A DNA stretch of 64,000 bases, from positions 186,001 to 250,000 of the forward strand of contig JARBJD010000032.1 in the NCBI GenBank assembly GCA_033064195.1, in the 5' to 3' direction. Of this stretch, positions 34,488-47,766 are shown piece after piece. Each line of letters starts with the position of its first letter. The first letter of the stretch is position 1. This DNA is from Blattamonas nauphoetae. Lineage: Eukaryota; Preaxostyla; Oxymonadida. Both the position numbers and the translations under genes were made by a program. Under the pieces are notes generated by a model, which ran no database searches, had not been told where the DNA came from, and saw only the letters and a program-made list of their open reading frames with translations.

Positions 34488-37400
34488 TCAATGTTGTACG
34501 TGGGGAGATGAGAAGGCATTTTCCGACGGAGACTGAGCATCGAGATGTGCCCTTAAAATTGTTGATATATCCCTCCCTGCCGCATCTGGACCACCATCAG
34601 TATTGTTCAACCCACCATTCCACCGCCCATCAGCAGAACGCGAAATCCTGTCATTTCTGAAATCGTTGGAATAAAACGATTGGGGCGGAGGAGAGAAGAA
34701 GAACTGTGGGGAGGAGACTGGCGGAGAAATGAGCATGTGTTCGCGCAGTTGTGGGTCGGATGAGATGAATCGAGCGAGTTGAGCCGGCTCCCCTTTCGGG
34801 ACATCTCCCATTTCTGGGATGACAGACGACGAGATGTGGGAAGTCGATGAGGTTCCAGTTGTCATGTAGAGTGGAGGGGCAGAGGTGGATGTCTCGTGAG
34901 AATCGACAGATTCTGCCTGATCTTGGATCATCGAAGCCACGTTGACTGTTGTGGAGAGGGGGACAGGCGATGGGAGAGGGAGGTGGACGGGAGGTGTGGG
35001 TGTGTGTGTGGTGGATTCCTCGATCGAGATCAGTGGATAATGTGGGACACGTGGTGAATGAGGCGATGACGAAGATGGAGTGAGTGAGTCTGTGAGAGAA
35101 CCGTATTGGGGAGTGCTGTTGATGAGCTGTGGGTGCTGATCTGTTTTCATTGGCCGAGACCCATCATGTGTCATGTTTCCCTTTTTCCAGTCTCGCACTT
35201 TGATCATCGCATCGTTCGTCGTGACCCCTTCCAAAGTCCGTGTCCGAGCTGCTTCCTCCGTCTTCGCTTTCATCGCAAACGTGAACGGACTCAGCGCCAC
35301 GTCCTGATTTTCATCCGCCTCTTCGATGTCGGGCGAGAGTGTCGGAGTCGGCTGACTCGGTGGACGATTCGTGTACCCCTTCTCCGTCGACCCTGTCGTA
35401 TCGTCTTTCGCAGTGTCAGACTTGTTCTCTCGGTCCTCTTGGAAGGTTGGGAGTGTCGTGCTGGTCTCTGTCTCTGTCGGTGAATAATCAGAAAATATCT
35501 GCTTCCTTCGCCCAGCTCGAGGCGAATGTGTTTTGTTGAAGTGGGATGTGTTGTAAGCTGAGGGAACAATCCGCTCTTCCAACACTTTCTCGATTTCTGT
35601 TTTCGTTTCAAGCAGCGCAGATCGCAACATCTCAATCAGAAACACATCAGCTTTCAGACCTCGTTCCTCACTTTCCGATGTCCCTCCCTTTCTCCTCCCA
35701 CTCTGAGTCCCTCTCACTTTTGAAGGGATTGTCGGACCAGATGGCGAATCTTGCCTCAAAAGATGAATCCACGGCGAGTGCCGGAAGGGAGAGAGAGGGG
35801 CAGGTGCAATTTCACGAGCCTCCGAATTTGGAGAGAAGGACGACGCCGAAGATGGTGAGAGTGTCATCGTTCGAGCATCTTTCCAGTCTGTCCCGAAACT
35901 GCTGTTGGATGGTCGCTGTTCTTGGAGATCGCCGGATCGTTCGATCCTCTCCTTTCTTCCTCGCACCAACTCTGTGTCCCCTCTGTCGAACAGATCTTCG
36001 CTGATTGTGTCGGACGGATCGACTCCAAACGCCCACTTCGAACCATTTTGGATAGTTGCCTGTCTGACCAACTCGTTGTCCATTTGGAGACATCGCAGAA
36101 AGACAGACGTCGAATCAACTGCTGATCGCAAAGTCGAGATTGTGGACTGTGCCAGAGAAGAGAGAAGATACGCCGGATTCTTGGACGGGCGAGACGTGAT
36201 CCGACCAGACTCAAACTCGCCCACAAAATGGCGTTGAAACGAGTTCAGAAGACACGTGTCATCGGTGTCGGAGATGTCTTCGGTTCGTTCTTCTGTCATT
36301 CGCTGCTTTTGAAGATGGTGGATCATTCCTCCCAGTTTAGCAGTGTCGCGTAGACCTGATTTGGACATGTGGGGGATCATTGCGGGATATAACTTTTCTT
36401 TCCGAATCGGCGAAGTGGGCGTGTCTGTTGCAGGAACGAGAAGATACGATGTATCATTCTTTGGAGAGAAACAAGAGCGGAGAGTGAGTGTGGTGGGCGA
36501 TGAAATGTGGGTGAGACCCCCATTTCGTTTTTCGTCGGATTGGGCAGTGCTTTGGTTGTGCGTTGGGTTCAAGTTTCCGGAGTTGTCGAGTTTGGACGGT
36601 ATTGGTGCTGTACGACTGGAATCATCCCTAACTCGTCCAGTTGGAACTGGATACTCATCACTTTCACTTTGTTCCTGCTTTCCACTGGGCTTCGTGGCAG
36701 TCAAAGTCATTTGAGGTTTCTGGGGCGAAGATGAAATTGTAGACATTGGTTTTGAGCCAGTCGGACTTAAATCTTCAGAAGATATCGTTTCTGTCGAGCT
36801 ATCTGGAGATTTCGACATTAAAGAGGAATCCACGTGAAGAGTTGGGAGATCGAGGGTTGTTCGATTCTTAGGGCTTCTCAAACTTTCTTCGATGTTGTGG
36901 TTCGCTACTACATGACCCATATGTGGAGGCGTGATTGCTAACCATCCATGACTTGAAGCAGAAGTACCTTTCGACGATGATTGTTGCGAGTAGTCATTCA
37001 GGCTTCTAGACAGACTTGATTGCATTGTACTGCTTTGCAAAGAACGAGTGTTACGCAATTCTTGATGTAGAGAAACTAAATCTCGAATGGGTGTGAGATC
37101 TGGTGAATGGTCGATTGTTTCATTTCGATCTGTCGAAAATCGGAGAGACGATCGCTTTGATTTGGAATGTCGGAAAGATCCAGTCGATGAAAGAATGTCA
37201 TCACCACGAAGAGAAGAAAACATTGATCGTCTTCGTTTCTTTCGGCGAAGGTTCGCTGGCTGATTCTCAGATATGTCAAAAACACGATTATCAATCCTCT
37301 GCGTGTATTCCATCTCACGTTTGGGACGTACCGGAAGAGAAGAGCTTGATTCATCCGTAATATAAGACGATGGGGCTGGCGACGGCTGAAAGAGAGAAGG

Positions 37401-37516
37401 GCACAAATCAAGTGAAGAAAAGAGTATGAAGGTACTTCATGTGATGTTTGTCCAATTGGAACAGGTAATGGATCAGGTATATTCCCAATATTGCTAGATT
37501 CCGAGGTTTTATCCAT
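34488..37516 (-). CDS. Serine/threonine-rich protein of unknown function
   Basis: Exon 1 (37516-37436, MDKTSESSNIGNIPDPLPVP onward, 27 codons) joins exon 2 (37385-34488) across a 50-nt intron (GTACCT...CTTTCAG) in phase 0, giving 992 residues. The protein is mostly disordered, with many SP/TP sites, a basic cluster RRKKRRR near the N-terminus that could be a nuclear signal, and one more structured stretch (SFQRHFVGEFESGRIT to NELVRQATIQNGSKWAFG). I recognise no domain. The many SP and TP sites suggest phosphorylation by proline-directed kinases. A TATATA sequence lies about 65 bp upstream of the start. Confidence 0.75.
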
Positions 37517-40001
37517 CTATGGTGTGGGAACAGACATTCGCAGAATTGCTGAAAGCTCTCCGGAGGTCGGCATAAGCCTATATATTGGAGTTTCGACAAA
37601 GAGAAACGGCTCAAAAACCAATGATAAGTGAATCATGAATCATGAATTCGTGCAAGACACCGAAATGGACATCAGACACATGACGAAAAATAGACTGGTT
37701 CGGATCAAATCGAAGAACACAAAGAAAATCTTTCAGTTAATAGTCACCAACCAAACTTTTTATCACAAGCTTTTGACGAATCTGAAAGGTTTAACTAACA
37801 ACTCATCATTCCTATCTGAGTCAGAAGAGATAAAATCGACTTTTGTGGACAATAATTGAAGCACAGACGTGTTACCACTTGGCCTGTTAAGCTGTGTCCA
37901 GTCGAGGTGGGATTGTCCAGTCCAATGTCCAGTCTCCTATTTGGGCGATGAGAGATCTGACCCATGATATTGGTTATTTGGCTCCGAACATATTTTCTCC
38001 GCAGGGATTGTTAAATGAACGATTTGTCGATGTGTACATGAAATGCACCCCAAATAAAACCAATTGAAAGAAAAAGATATTTCAGTTTACAACTTTGCGA
38101 GGATCTGTACTGTTGATGTGAGATCTCGTATTCTTGCTGATATCTTGTTAGTTGGGCCGATATGTTCCTTTCCTCCCATGAATATAAAAACGCCGCTGCA
38201 GTTTATTCATTCTTATCTTTGTTGTGAACGACGTGCTGGGCAGCCACAATCGTAACATGTGCAATGAGGAGTGATGCAGATAACCAACACGGGGAAAGAA
38301 CTGGAATGAGAGAGAAGAAAATGAATGAGGCATGCGGAATGACAAACAAGAGAAATGTGGACATCCGGAGGTGTCAACAACAATCTCGTTCAAAAAGACA
38401 TACTGACCCGACCATCAACCACAGAGGTGAAGAGAATCATCATCGACACTGAGTTTCCCGAAGTTAGAAGAGTTGTGCCGCAGTAACCCAACTCCTTGGA
38501 GAAATAGTTCGATGAGTCACAGACAGCCTTTTTGATTCCGCCAAGACAGTTACGCGGTACTTCTCTGATGAATTGGTTCGAGCACACACAGCGTTGATAC
38601 TTGTGGAGATGAGGGCTTGGGTGTGGTTGAGAGTGGACCTAAACATGATACCAAGAATCATCACAATTGCTGTGAATATCCGTCAAGGTATCCAGAATAC
38701 AAATTCTTGCATTTGACTGCAATTCTTTGGAAATATGCGGATGATTCCAAACAGGAGCAGAGGCGTGTCCAGAACACAATCAATGGTGATCGAGCAGGTC
38801 AGCGCTCACCAATGCGTTTGGACAAATATATCTGGAAGATGAGGAAAAACATGAAAGAGAACATACTGTAGAGGATGAATCTGTGTATACGAGCAGTAGA
38901 GATTCATATTCCAATGAAAAGAACTCATTCCCCCACATTGTGAGGAGTCATCATGCAATGAATCTCAGTTGCTATGAGAAGAGAAGAATTGAAAGAATGA
39001 GCAGAAGAAGCAAACAAACATTGATTAAGACAACAGGGAAGATATAAATGATCACACAGATCATCCCAACGATTGACATAGCCGCAGAAGCGACCTGAAT
39101 ACAGAGAATATCGGATTCCACATCATAAATTGAAGAAACTCAAGTAAGTTGATCTCACCAGTGAAAAGTCACGTATCATCGAGGCAGAACTTTGAGGAAA
39201 GGATGCGAAACGAAGGCTGGAACAGAAAGGAATAAAAGAAGAATTTAGAATGAGAAATTCACACATTTGAGTTCAAGCATAGAGATTCGATGGTGATATC
39301 AATCGTGGGGTGAGAGATGTTGTGTCTGGGGAAGAATGAATGAATTCTAGATCTGTTGACTTTGCGTCGCGATTTATGACCCCACGGTATTTCAAAACCG
39401 AGACGAAGTCGCCTAGTATTCAAAAAAAGTGAGAGAGACATGTGAACATCAAACCGTAATTGAGATGAGGATGTAACTCAATCCCTTAATAGGTGTCGAT
39501 TGGACAGTCCAGGACTGGACAGTCCATTGGACTGTCCAATTTTGCCGACTCGTCAAAACCTCAATAAACGGGATGCACTAATTGTGTAGACTTCAGAAAA
39601 AAAATTTCAGCGAAATGTCCAGTCACGTCCAATGACGTCCAATGGTGGGTGGATCAAGTCGAGATTCACACTTGGCTAAATATGATCAAATTATCTCCAT
39701 TTCGCTATTTCTTAAGTGATTATTGTCATTTCTTTGTGAAAATGATTGAATGAGTGAATTGAGGATGAGAGAAGCAAGTCTAAAAATGAATGTCCAATAG
39801 AGGTCGATTGTCCAGTCCAACATTGGCAACGTCCAATCCAATTAACATGCCAAGTTACCACAAACAACAACAGTCGGTACGAGCACTAGGTTGAATGAAA
39901 GCACCCAAAAGTCAATCATGCTCACCAGGTCCTTTGGACGAAGTCAAGTCAAGACTTGGATTCCACATCGCTTCCGATTTGTTCTCAACACAGAAGTGAA
40001 G
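37517..40001. other. Low-coding region with GTCCA-rich palindromes
   Basis: I find no complete gene. Minus-strand pieces near 38390-38600 (CVCSNQFIREVPRNCLGGIK) and 39912-40000 could be remnants of another exon-rich gene interrupted by the element at 40002. Clusters of GTCCAGT/GTCCAAT occur at 37893-37945, 39503-39540, 39613-39650 and 39790-39835. One of these, near 39508, is a near-palindrome around CCAGGACTGG and GGACAGTCC. They resemble the self-complementary ends of the other small elements here, but I could not define an element. Confidence 0.35.
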
Positions 40002-43000
40002 TAGGCATGGGCACCAGTCACCGGACTCAAACTTTTCGGACTGACTCGATTTGGCCCTTTTTTTGTGGTTCTTTGAGAGGAATCGTGATTTTGTCGTTGT
40101 TGGTGTATTCAATGTGATTGTAATGTCTGAATTACATCAATATTTGTGGCAAATGCTTCTCTAATCATTGGATCGGTATGTGAGTTGATCAGCCCTAAAT
40201 CACTACATGTGACAATGGAAAAAAAAATCATGGATGTACTGTGACCTTAATTGCTCGCCGACAAAAGAAAACATCATTAAAACTGATTTTGAAAGAAAGT
40301 GATGAGAAACGAACATCAGGCATTGCGAAAGAAGCCGAACAAAGAACGAAGCCGTGAAGTGCTGCCGTGTCTGCGGGTACGGACGAATCACCCACGCCAG
40401 CAGATGACACAACAGAGAGCACACGTACAGCGAATTCCTCTCCTGCTTCAGCTTCTCGCTCTGCCCCTCTTCTTCAATTTTGAACGACAGGAGAGGAGAC
40501 GAGTAGATATCAGTGTAGTCGATGAAAACGATTGAAGACAAGTTTCTTCGTCCACAAACTCGCCTGTCACCAACATCTCGTGGAGAGATTTCAGTGTGTC
40601 GACATTCGTAAAAAGTCGCGAGATCAGCGACTGAACAAACTTCGAAGGATTGGCAAAAGAATAGAGGAGAAACAGTGCAGACGACGGATCGTCGAACGGA
40701 TGAATACGATTGCCGTCTTCCTGCTCCTCTTTCTGCCCGCCAAAACCGACACACGCTTCGCTGGAAGCGCTGACGGTCTCCTCGTCTCATCCCTCCTCTT
40801 CTTGCTGTTCTTCGACGTGTTCGTCGACAGATACAGCGCTGGTTGGTATTCGATGAATCGATGGTCGGCGTAGATGTCGTCCACCTTCTTAAACAGCAGG
40901 CTGTGCAGAGCTGATGGCAGGAACGACGAAGGAAGTCCTTTCGTTGCGGATGTCGCTGGGATCGTCAGCTGGTGAAGTCCACGCAGTGTTGCCAGTGCTA
41001 TTGGCATTGACACAGGCGGTGTCAGGAAGGACAGCGCCGCATCGTTCGTTTCCTGTCGTCGTTGCAATCCCCCTGCTGCTCCCTTCCCTCCCAGTGTTCC
41101 CGAATGAAGTGTCGACATTTTCTGTCCCTACTCCGCCGTCACATTCGTCGCAATCACAACCAACTTCGCCGTCACCATCGCGAACGTGAAGGGAGTGCGA
41201 CCAGACGGTGTGGATTCTCGAACGACACAGCCGCACTCGTCGACGCACTGGACGGCGTGATCATCGTCGTGATCACCGAAGGCGAGTTGGCTGCCCTGAA
41301 GGGCGTGGTCTGTTGTGCTCTTCTCTCCGACAGCGGAGATGTCAGAGGACTTTGCGGTGGCGGTGTTAGTTTGGATGAATGGCGCGTCTTCTTGTTTGAT
41401 TTATCGCGATCGGCTTGTTTTTCGTTTCTTCGGCGTTCTGTCCAGCTCCAGAACGCTTGATTCGCTTCTTTCCGAACATCTTCGCGATCTGTCTCGCCCC
41501 AGATCAGTCGAGGCGTCACAAACGACGAATCATACAAACACCAAAACGCACCGACATTGATCGGTAGGAACGGTGATTGCTGGATCGTGTTGTTCGCACT
41601 GTCCTGAAAGTCAATCATGTTTCCCGAGTTCTTCAGAGATGCGTTGCTTCGGCCTTTGTGTTTGTCTTCCTTTTCGAGAGAGGTGTGTTCACGCGGTCGG
41701 AAGATTGATTGCATGATGTCTTCTGATTTTCCGCTTCCAACCTTCGCAAGCACGTGCTGGCCGGTCTTGTCCTTCAACACGGTGAGCAGAGCGTCTTCTT
41801 CAGAGCGGTCTGGAGGGAAGAGAGGGAGGTGAGATTCATGAGAACGAAAAAGAGAAAACGATTGGAAGTGAGCTGAGAGCAAAAGTGGTGAAAAACGAAA
41901 AAAAAGTGAACTTGTACAGAATCAGACCTCCCGTCAACGCCAGAAACTCGATCAGGTTGTCCACATCATCGTCCTCCTCACCAACCTTCTTCGCCATCCC
42001 GTTTTGATACGTCTGTACCTCTCGCTCCCTCCAAAGTCTGTCCAACACAACTTCGGCGATCTCGTCCAGATGCATCGATCCGAAAGAGTGATTCCGAGCT
42101 TGCGTCGTTTCGATTCCCACCTTCTTCACAAGCGACGGCTTGAGTTTCATCACTTTCAACACAATCAGCCAGTCCACAAGGTTCGACACATCACTTAAAT
42201 CTCGCCAACTCCCATCCAGCGAGATGGAGGGTGGTTTAGTGTAGAAATGGATGGTTGCGTCGAGTTTGTTCGCTGACATTGACATCTTCGGTTATTGTGG
42301 CATCCAAATGGCGCTTTGAGAAGAGGAACTGTATTTGAATGTGGGAGTCTGTGTGACGGTGTCTGGACGTTGGGAGGGGATGCTTGAGGCGCGCCGTCCT
42401 GTCGAACGGGAAGGTACGGATTTGCCAGCCCTTCACTCGACTTCACCAGTTACTCCAAGAAGTTCCGAGTTTGGGGCTCTTGGAATTGGAGAGCATACCG
42501 ACGTTTCAGTTCTCGCACTCCGATACTCGCCACAGCTTCTCTCACGTGCTATCTGCTCCTTGTCTGTCAGAACCCATGGTTTGATCGGAAGACCTCCCAA
42601 AATCGTTTCTGCTTTCTGTTTTGTGTTCGAGTTCGGTGCTTTTGTCGTGTTGTGGCGGAATTGTGGCAGGAAGTGGATAGAGGACGATGCAGAGGGAGAC
42701 ATGTTATTGTAGAAGAAGTAAGGCGATGAAAGAGAGTAAAGTGATGCCGGCGACAGAAAAAACGGCGAAAGAAGATAATTCGGTTCATGTCAAAGTTGCG
42801 ATGGCGTCAGCTTGGGAAGTGGTTTCTGCGGAGTAGATAGCGGTTGCGTATATTGGATAGGATTCAAAAGCAGAAACGCTGGAGGGAATCACGTTGGATT
42901 ATTGTTGAAGAAAGGGTGTTTTGTGGACATCAGAAGTTGGAGAGTCGCTGCCGATGGTTGGCGAGGTTTTAGGCATCAGAGAGAGAGGGGAGAGAAATAT

Positions 43001-44145
43001 ACATCCGATTTAGTTGGGCTGGATGAACCGGAGCGGGGAGAGAACATGGCGCGAGAAGCGACTCAGGAATCGATTTGAGAAGATCAGAAACAAATGATTG
43101 GCGAGTCAACAGGAAGCAGATATCACGATAATAATCGTGCAAGTGCACTTCGGATGACTGTCGTGGTTCTGGAATGGGCGAGAAGGCCTCGATATAGAAC
43201 AACGGGAGGATCCCACTGAAGGACGCCATTTTCTGCTTTTTTGCATATTTTGAGGTGTTTGGAAAGAAGAAGATGACGTAAAAGAGACAGAAAAGCATAG
43301 GTGAACCACAAAAGGAAAAAGATTTCACAAAATACCATTTCTTGTTGGGATACGAGGAACGATGTGATTAACTGTCAAAATTGAGTGAGATACGTTTCCT
43401 GGACAAAATATTGGGACAATATATAAATAAATATACATAGTTGAGTAGACTTGAAATGGTTGAGGACACAATACTGTCAATAGTCACGAGTGAGACGGTG
43501 CTCTGTGTTGTTGGTCCAGAAGAGAGACTGGAGATGTTCTGAGAATCAAACTTGACTAGAGCAGATCAAGATTGCAAACAGATGTGCCAAACGATGGTTT
43601 TGCCCTTATTTTCTCCATAGATAATTTGCGGGGGTGAGTTGATCCTGAAAGTCAAAATCAGTTTCCTTTTGTCAAATAGAGTGGAAATGAAAAGAAAATC
43701 AAAATTCAAACCTTGTCGATTCACGCGCTGAGTTTCAGTTGAAAAGGAGATCGGACAGTCCAGTCAGTCCGGTGACTATTTGCATGATTGCATGGGCGGA
43801 TCAGTGACTCAAAGTGACTCGAGATAAAAGTATGGGGTGTGATGCTGACCTGTGTCTAAATTGGTTTGATTTTTCTGAAAATGAGTTGAATTCTAAAAAA
43901 TAGTGCGAAATGTGAAAGAAACACTACGAAAAGCGATTGATAGAGGATGGAGATTGTGAATGTGTTTTTGAGAGGAATATCCCAGGATATTGAGGTGATT
44001 ATCAAGACTGCTGCGATGTCCGATTGGAAGTGGGACATTTTGGGTCTGGATTCCTCATGTTTTGGACTTATGGGGGTGAGTCACTGACTCGATTTTTTTC
44101 GGTGACTGGACTCGGTCATTCTTGACTGTCTGTTGCCCATGCCTA
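40002..44145. mobile_element. hAT-like non-autonomous element E2 carrying an RME-8-like fragment
   Basis: The ends are TAGGCATGGGCACCAGTCAC at the left and, inverted, TAGGCATGGGCAACAGACAG at the right. The 8-bp target-site duplication AAGTGAAG is at 39994-40001 and 44146-44153. The first 12 bases equal those of E1 and E3, and the subterminal CGAGTCCAGTCAC of its right end is shared with E3, but the rest differs, so E2 is a sister subfamily. No transposase is visible. The interior contains minus-strand gene fragments, including a DNAJC13/RME-8-like one. Confidence 0.88.
40600..42702 (-). pseudogene. RME-8 (DNAJC13)-like gene fragment carried in E2
   Basis: Minus-strand exons are visible. One starts at 42702 (MSPSASSSIHFLPQF). 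Another starts at 42285 (MSMSANKLDATIHFYTKPPS) and reads LVDWLIVLKVMKLKPSLVKK. A third (41860-41250) contains INVGAFWCLYDSSFVTPRLI followed by WGETDREDVRKEA. The FW...LIW...R-E-x-R pattern is the repeated motif of RME-8/GRV2 endosomal J-domain proteins, and the preceding SEEDALLTVLKDKTGQHVLA sits where RME-8 has its HEAT-like segment. A donor CT|GTACAAG near 41915 and acceptor CCCTCCAG near 41812 fit the second junction. No J domain is present, and the fragment is far shorter than the roughly 2200-residue family. The identification is tentative. Confidence 0.35.
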
Positions 44146-45270
44146 AAGTGAAGGACTCCATTATACCTGTCTGACATGACATGACAGACCTATTTTTCGC
44201 AAAATCGTTGACATGTCATGACATGAAGGTTTTGAATTATGGGTCCGAGATCTTTTCACTTTTCCTTGAATAAGATGATAATCAAGTCAATTCGAAATCC
44301 ACCAGACATTATTGTGACTTTTGTCCAGTTTGATGTTGCAAGTGTTGTAATTTACTGCCTTCTCAGTCAAATCATCACATTATTATGTGAATCATGGGAT
44401 GATCGTGAGCCACATGCTGAACAGGCTATTTCTGCTCTTCTATCGGATTTCTTCGATAATCTGTTGTCCATCAGTGCATTCTGATTAGGAACTTAACACA
44501 ATCTCATCCTGGTGGCGACAGTCGATTTCTTGATGACTTTCCGTGTCTTTACGACAAGATTGGAACGATTCTGTATGACTTTTACCTGTTCACAGCATCA
44601 TTATGGTAGTTTTCCAGATTTTGGTCATCACACTCACACCGATCACAAGTCGTCTCCAAGTCATCTGACAGCTGTCATTGACCTGCAAAGAACAGAACCA
44701 CGAGACACAAATTTGCTTTTTTCACAAATACACATCAAATTGACATCCTTCTTTTATACAAGCAGACCTAGATTTGTTCAATCCCCATTCCACATGTGCT
44801 CCTGTCAAAACATCATCCTCGATTCTTGAATTCGCTCGTTAATTCGTCTGAATGTTCATTCAACCGACATTCTCATGATCTGTATGCTCTCTTGACTACT
44901 TTTCTTCATTATTTTCCCGTTGATCAGCCTGTTCTATCACAGAACAGCGAGTCTCTCTACATTGCCAAAAAATCCGGTGATATCTGCAAGAGAAGAGGGA
45001 TTCAAACCATGTTCCTGCTTTTTCAGTGGTATATCGCATTCTTTCATCATTCATCTTGATTAGAGTCCACATCTCTCCTCCTCACCGTGACAACGTTGAT
45101 TTTCATTCAAATGGTTCAGTGAACCGACCTCGACTCTTCAATGATGTAAAAGCGATAGTTGTGTACCAACCAACTTTTTCGCATCATCTTTGAGATATAT
45201 CTCAACAAACAGTCTTATTCTGTCTTTTTTGACATTGTATGTTCCAATACAGGAATTTTAAAATCACATT
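44146..45270. other. Region right of E2 with unassigned open frames
   Basis: Plus-strand frames at 44239-44484 (NPPDIIVTFVQFDVASVVIY onward), 44512-44829 and 44796-45059 have fairly protein-like composition and may be exons of a decayed helical-repeat gene, but I cannot phase them or find a start. The palindromic TGACATGACATGACA near 44175 and its partner GACATGTCATGACATG near 44210 form a small hairpin next to the E2 insertion site. Confidence 0.3.
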
Positions 45271-45537
45271 TCATCATCATTACATGGGAGAAAATTTTTG
45301 AAAACTTGCAGAAACCAGCCTCCGTACCACTTTTTTCAAACTTTGCATAGTCGAGGAGGTGTCGTGAATGAACATGATTCGACGGTTCATTTTATGATTT
45401 TGTTGATAGCAACAAGAAATGGTCCATTTTGTTTTTCTCTCGTTTTCTCACTCTTTAGGATTTTTTTCGTCTAGCAAGTAATTAAAATAAACTTAAAACG
45501 AAAAATAAGCTGTTGACATGATACAAATTTCAGTTTT

Positions 45538-46145
45538 ATAGTGGCGTCACCAATCGGTGTCCTGTCACCAATCGGTGCTTTTTTCAGCAAATGTCACAAT
45601 TGGTCAAACTAAGAAAAAAATAAATTTTTAGAATTATACTCCCACACGATCCCGAGAAAACCTCAAAATACTTTCTACAGTAGGTTACCGCACATTTTTT
45701 TCACTTTTTCAATTTTTGTTTTTCATTTCTCCACAACCAGACGTCCGTTTCACACCGAAGAAAAAGCATTTTTTTCGTAAAGATATCGATAAAAGACGAT
45801 CAAAAAAAATAAAATTTTTTTTCCTAAAAAAATTTTTGGGCGAGAAAATGGCCTTTTTTCACATCTTCCCAAATACCCAAATTGTTTTTCTGTTTTTTTT
45901 TCAAAAAAATTCTTTGCACCAAAAAAACATTTCTGTGGAAAATTTCATCAAAATCTGTTCACAGGTTGTGAAGATATGACGAGAACACATGAAAAAAGCA
46001 GTCAAAAATAGGTATTTTGAGGTTTTCTCGGGATCGCGTGGGAGTATAATTCTAAAATTTTATTTTTTTCTTAGTTTGACCAATAGTGATTTTTCAAGAA
46101 AAAAGCACCGATTGGTGACAGGACACCGATTGGTGACTCCACTAT
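45538..46145. mobile_element. AT-rich MITE, copy 1
   Basis: Inverted ends of about 140 bp begin ATAGTGGNGTCACCAATCGG, followed by a second TCACCAATCGGTG and by TTGGTCAAACTAAGAAAAAA. There is no coding content; the interior is A/T-homopolymer-rich. TA or TTA flanks are compatible with a Tc1/mariner-type target duplication but do not prove it. Confidence 0.8.
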
Positions 46146-46163
46146 TACTGCTTATAGTAGTGT

Positions 46164-46744
46164 CAATAACCCGTACATATTCAAAAACCCGTACCATGGA
46201 GCTTGATAAATTTACATTGGTCAAACTAAGAAAAATAAAAATTGGTTCCGCGCCGAAACCCCTGTGTCGGGAGAAAACCTCAAAATACTGTTTCCTTTAG
46301 GAATCCACACATTTTTCTCAACTTTTTCCCCTTTTTTCTCCACAACCAGCCATCCGTTTTGAATCAAATAAAATGCATTCTGATCGTAAAGTTCTCGACA
46401 AAAGCTGCACAAAAAATCAAAGATATTTTTTTCTAAGAATTTTTTGTCGAGAAAAATATGGGTTTTTTTCCATTTTCCCAAATATCCAGAATTTTTTCTC
46501 CAATTTTTTTTCAAAATGTTCATTTCACCAAAAAAACGTGTTTGTGAAAAATTTCATCGAAATCGGTTCATGGGTTGTGAAGATATTACCGAAACGATTT
46601 TTTTTATCGGGCAAAAGGGGGTATTTTGAGGTTTTCTCCCGACCCAGGCGTTTCGGCGCGGAACTAATTTTTATATTTCTTAGTTTGACCAATGTATATT
46701 TTTCAAGCCCCATGTTACGGGTTTATGAAAAGTTCGGTTTATTG
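46164..46744. mobile_element. AT-rich MITE, copy 2 (diverged relative)
   Basis: Inverted ends begin CAATAACCCG / CAATAAACCG and share with copy 1 the inner block ATTGGTCAAACTAAGAAA and GAGAAAACCTCAAAATAC. The interior aligns loosely with copy 1 (TTCTCCACAACCAG, AAAAATTTCATC, GGTTGTGAAGATAT). The two lie in tandem with 18 bp between them, so they are related insertions or a local duplication. Confidence 0.75.
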
Positions 46745-47180
46745 AAACATCTGTGGAAAAATTTTTGAAAACTTGGGAACGTACCCCAGCTCCTAAAAAG
46801 GAAGTATCTCGATTTTTTTGAGAACTTTGTGAATGAGGAGGACCCTGACTACATAAATCTGTGTTTTTTTTCGGATAGATCATAGATCAAAAAAAGGGGT
46901 GAAAAATAGATCTAGGTTACAAAACTGATTTCTATTAGAAATTTTCAACATATTGTTCCTTTTTATTCAGAATAAATCCACCGATCGCTCAATAAAATGA
47001 CTAGAGAGTGAGAAAATGAACAGAGAAAAAAAGTGTGGTATTTCCTCTAGAGGCACCAAATCAAGACATCAACCACCGAATGATGCTCATTCACAACTAA
47101 TTATCCACCAGACAAAAGTTTTTGATGAGTGGTACGGGGGCTTGCTGTCCCAAGTTTTCAAAAATTTTTCCACATCTATT
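46745..47180. mobile_element. Third small inverted-repeat element
   Basis: GTGGAAAAATTTTTGAAAAC near 46752 recurs inverted near 47150, each followed by GTACC-type sequence. Solo copies of the same block occur near 45290 and 51910. This points to a dispersed family with the end sequence CCAAGTTTTCAAAAATTTTT. Target duplication is not resolved. Confidence 0.55.
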
Positions 47181-47766
47181 AGATCGTTTTTTCAACTGTT
47201 TTTTTAATCTATCCCGAAACACAAAAATTTTTTTGATTTATGCAGTCAGAGTCCTCTTCATTTATGATGTTAAGTTGTCCTGTCCTCCTCACTTTCTGTC
47301 CGTCCTCCTCTTTTTCTTGTCCGATTCTGAAATTGAAAGAAAATTGAAAATTTTGGATATTTCCAGTGATAAAAGTGCATTTTAGGATCGAATTTGGCTT
47401 GATTTTGCAAAAAACGTGAAAATCAACGAAGTCGATCCAACAAATCACATTGAGGGTTGATCACGGATCGAATCTTCTCGAATACTTTTGTTACCGATGA
47501 AATGTTGCGAAATACAGAATACGAAAGAAGTTAGAAGGAAGTGGACGGAGTAGTGATGAAACAAGCACTCTTCTTCGCCTTCACACAACTACCTCAGGTT
47601 GGGTCGGAACAAATGGAAGAAAATGAGTGAAGATACTGCGGAATTCATCCGGTTAGCGTAGAAAACCCGAGGGAACAGCTTGACGTTGGCGAAATTTGAT
47701 TTGAAATGAAGTGAGAGATGAAGCAATCGATATATTTAGAATTGAGTGTGTGAATGGGAGTGAACG

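Noticed and set aside
40002-44145. Transposase gene within E2
   Set aside because: No BED finger, RNase H-like acidic triad or hAT dimerisation motif could be seen in any frame; the best frames look RME-8-like instead.
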